Of a DNA stretch of 7,193 bases, positions 6,745 to 7,193 are shown piece after piece. The notes beneath the pieces were generated by a model. That model was not told the origin of the DNA. It made no database searches and saw nothing but the letters and a program-made list of their open reading frames with translations. Origin of the DNA: Mediterranea massiliensis (lineage in GTDB: Bacteria > Bacteroidota > Bacteroidia > Bacteroidales > Bacteroidaceae); the NCBI GenBank assembly GCA_958402075.1, contig CATXSD010000130.1, positions 1-7,193 on the forward strand, read 5' to 3'. The translations under genes were made by a program, and so were the position numbers. Numbering within the stretch: the first letter of the stretch is position 1; every line of letters starts with the position of its first letter.

Positions 6745-7193
6745 TTATAATTTCTCTATCTCTTCCCTGACCTGCTTCCAGCGGGCGGCCGACAGTTCGG
6801 CCCCCACCACGCAGATGACTGCCGCGGAAAGGATGGACGCGATGCGCGCACACTTCTCCAGCGAACAGCCGGACACCAGTCCGTACAGGAATCCGGCGGC
6901 AAAATAGTCGCCTGCCCCCGTCGTGTCAGCCACCTTGCGCACCGCCACCGGCTCTACACTGAGCGTCTGCGTGCCCTTGCGCACCAGCGAGCCCCGTGCG
7001 CCCAGCTTGACGACGGCAATGCTGCACAGGCGCGACAACTCCGCCAGTGCTTCGCCTGGTTCCTTTCCTGTGAACGCACGGGCTTCCTCTTCGTTGGCAA
7101 AGACGATGTCCACATACTTGGTCAGCAGCAAGGTGAAGAAGTCTCGGTCTTCTTCCACTATGTTATAACTGGCCATGTCCAGACACACCTGCA
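6745..7193 (-). CDS. PfkB-family carbohydrate/nucleoside kinase, probably adenosine kinase-like, C-terminal half (5' end outside window)
   Basis: The last 148 codons of a minus-strand gene that enters from the right edge and stops with TAA at 6745-6747. A GTG at 7188 is inside the continuing frame and is not the start. PfkB (ribokinase-like) enzymes phosphorylate sugars or nucleosides with ATP in the cytoplasm. The visible part has VDIVFANEEEARAFTG (an inter-domain strand and helix), VVKLGARGSLVRKG, and the signature DTTGAGDYFAAGFLYG (89-104 of the visible part). That signature holds the anion hole and the catalytic aspartate (D95 of the visible part, in GAGD). VCLDMASYNIVEED and ANEEEA resemble the Bacteroidetes proteins usually annotated as adenosine kinases, but substrate-defining N-terminal residues are off-window, so adenosine specificity is a guess. 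Composition is GC-rich like ispG and the protease. The 14-base gap to the next start suggests an operon. Confidence 0.88.
   Translation of the reverse strand, partial: QVCLDMASYNIVEEDRDFFTLLLTKYVDIVFANEEEARAFTGKEPGEALAELSRLCSIAVVKLGARGSLVRKGTQTLSVEPVAVRKVADTTGAGDYFAAGFLYGLVSGCSLEKCARIASILSAAVICVVGAELSAARWKQVREEIEKL

Noticed and set aside
5069..6907. 612-codon open frame on the plus strand opposite the S41 protease and kinase
   Set aside because: It spans the protease gene, the intergenic gap and part of the kinase gene in antisense, with biased V/L/Q/H composition; the minus-strand genes have intact catalytic motifs. The same length as the frame opposite ispG is coincidence.
1..7193. CRISPR arrays, tRNA or rRNA genes, integrases, transposases, toxin-antitoxin pairs, retrons or biosynthetic clusters
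   Set aside because: On reading both strands I saw no regularly spaced repeats beyond the short heptads, no tRNA-like cloverleaf motifs, and no coding frames of those families. The window is mostly housekeeping plus one accessory barrel gene.

Overview
The window looks like a chromosomal segment from a member of the Bacteroidales, most likely Bacteroides or a close relative. This rests on the long three-domain form of IspG, the Bacteroidetes-type outer-membrane barrel protein, the lack of Shine-Dalgarno motifs before most starts, and heptad repeats of a kind I associate from memory with Bacteroides intergenic regions. Genus and species cannot be fixed from the sequence alone.

Layout: (1) 1-2263, plus strand, GC-rich: the 3' end of purE (purine synthesis), an 84-base gap filled by an inverted array of ATTCTTC-like heptads, complete ispG (MEP isoprenoid pathway), and a 20-position hairpin that is probably its terminator. 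(2) 2307-4634, minus strand, clearly AT-richer: a lone outer-membrane beta-barrel gene related to TonB-dependent receptors, convergent with ispG. (3) 4635-5020: a 386-base intergenic region holding the presumed promoter of the barrel gene and a good intrinsic terminator for the genes to its right. (4) 5021-7193, minus strand, GC-rich: a PfkB-family (probably adenosine kinase-like) gene cut by the window edge, followed after 14 bases by a complete S41 carboxyl-terminal processing protease.

PurE and IspG serve separate pathways and probably share a transcript. The kinase and protease form a second tight pair transcribed leftwards. The barrel gene sits between these two GC-rich housekeeping blocks as a compositionally different unit, consistent with an accessory insertion or with a gene evolving under different codon constraints.

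I found no RNA genes, CRISPR array, transposase or clearly novel multigene system. The most notable signals are the heptad inverted repeat that abuts the ispG start codon, the long hairpin after ispG, and the compositional break around the barrel gene.
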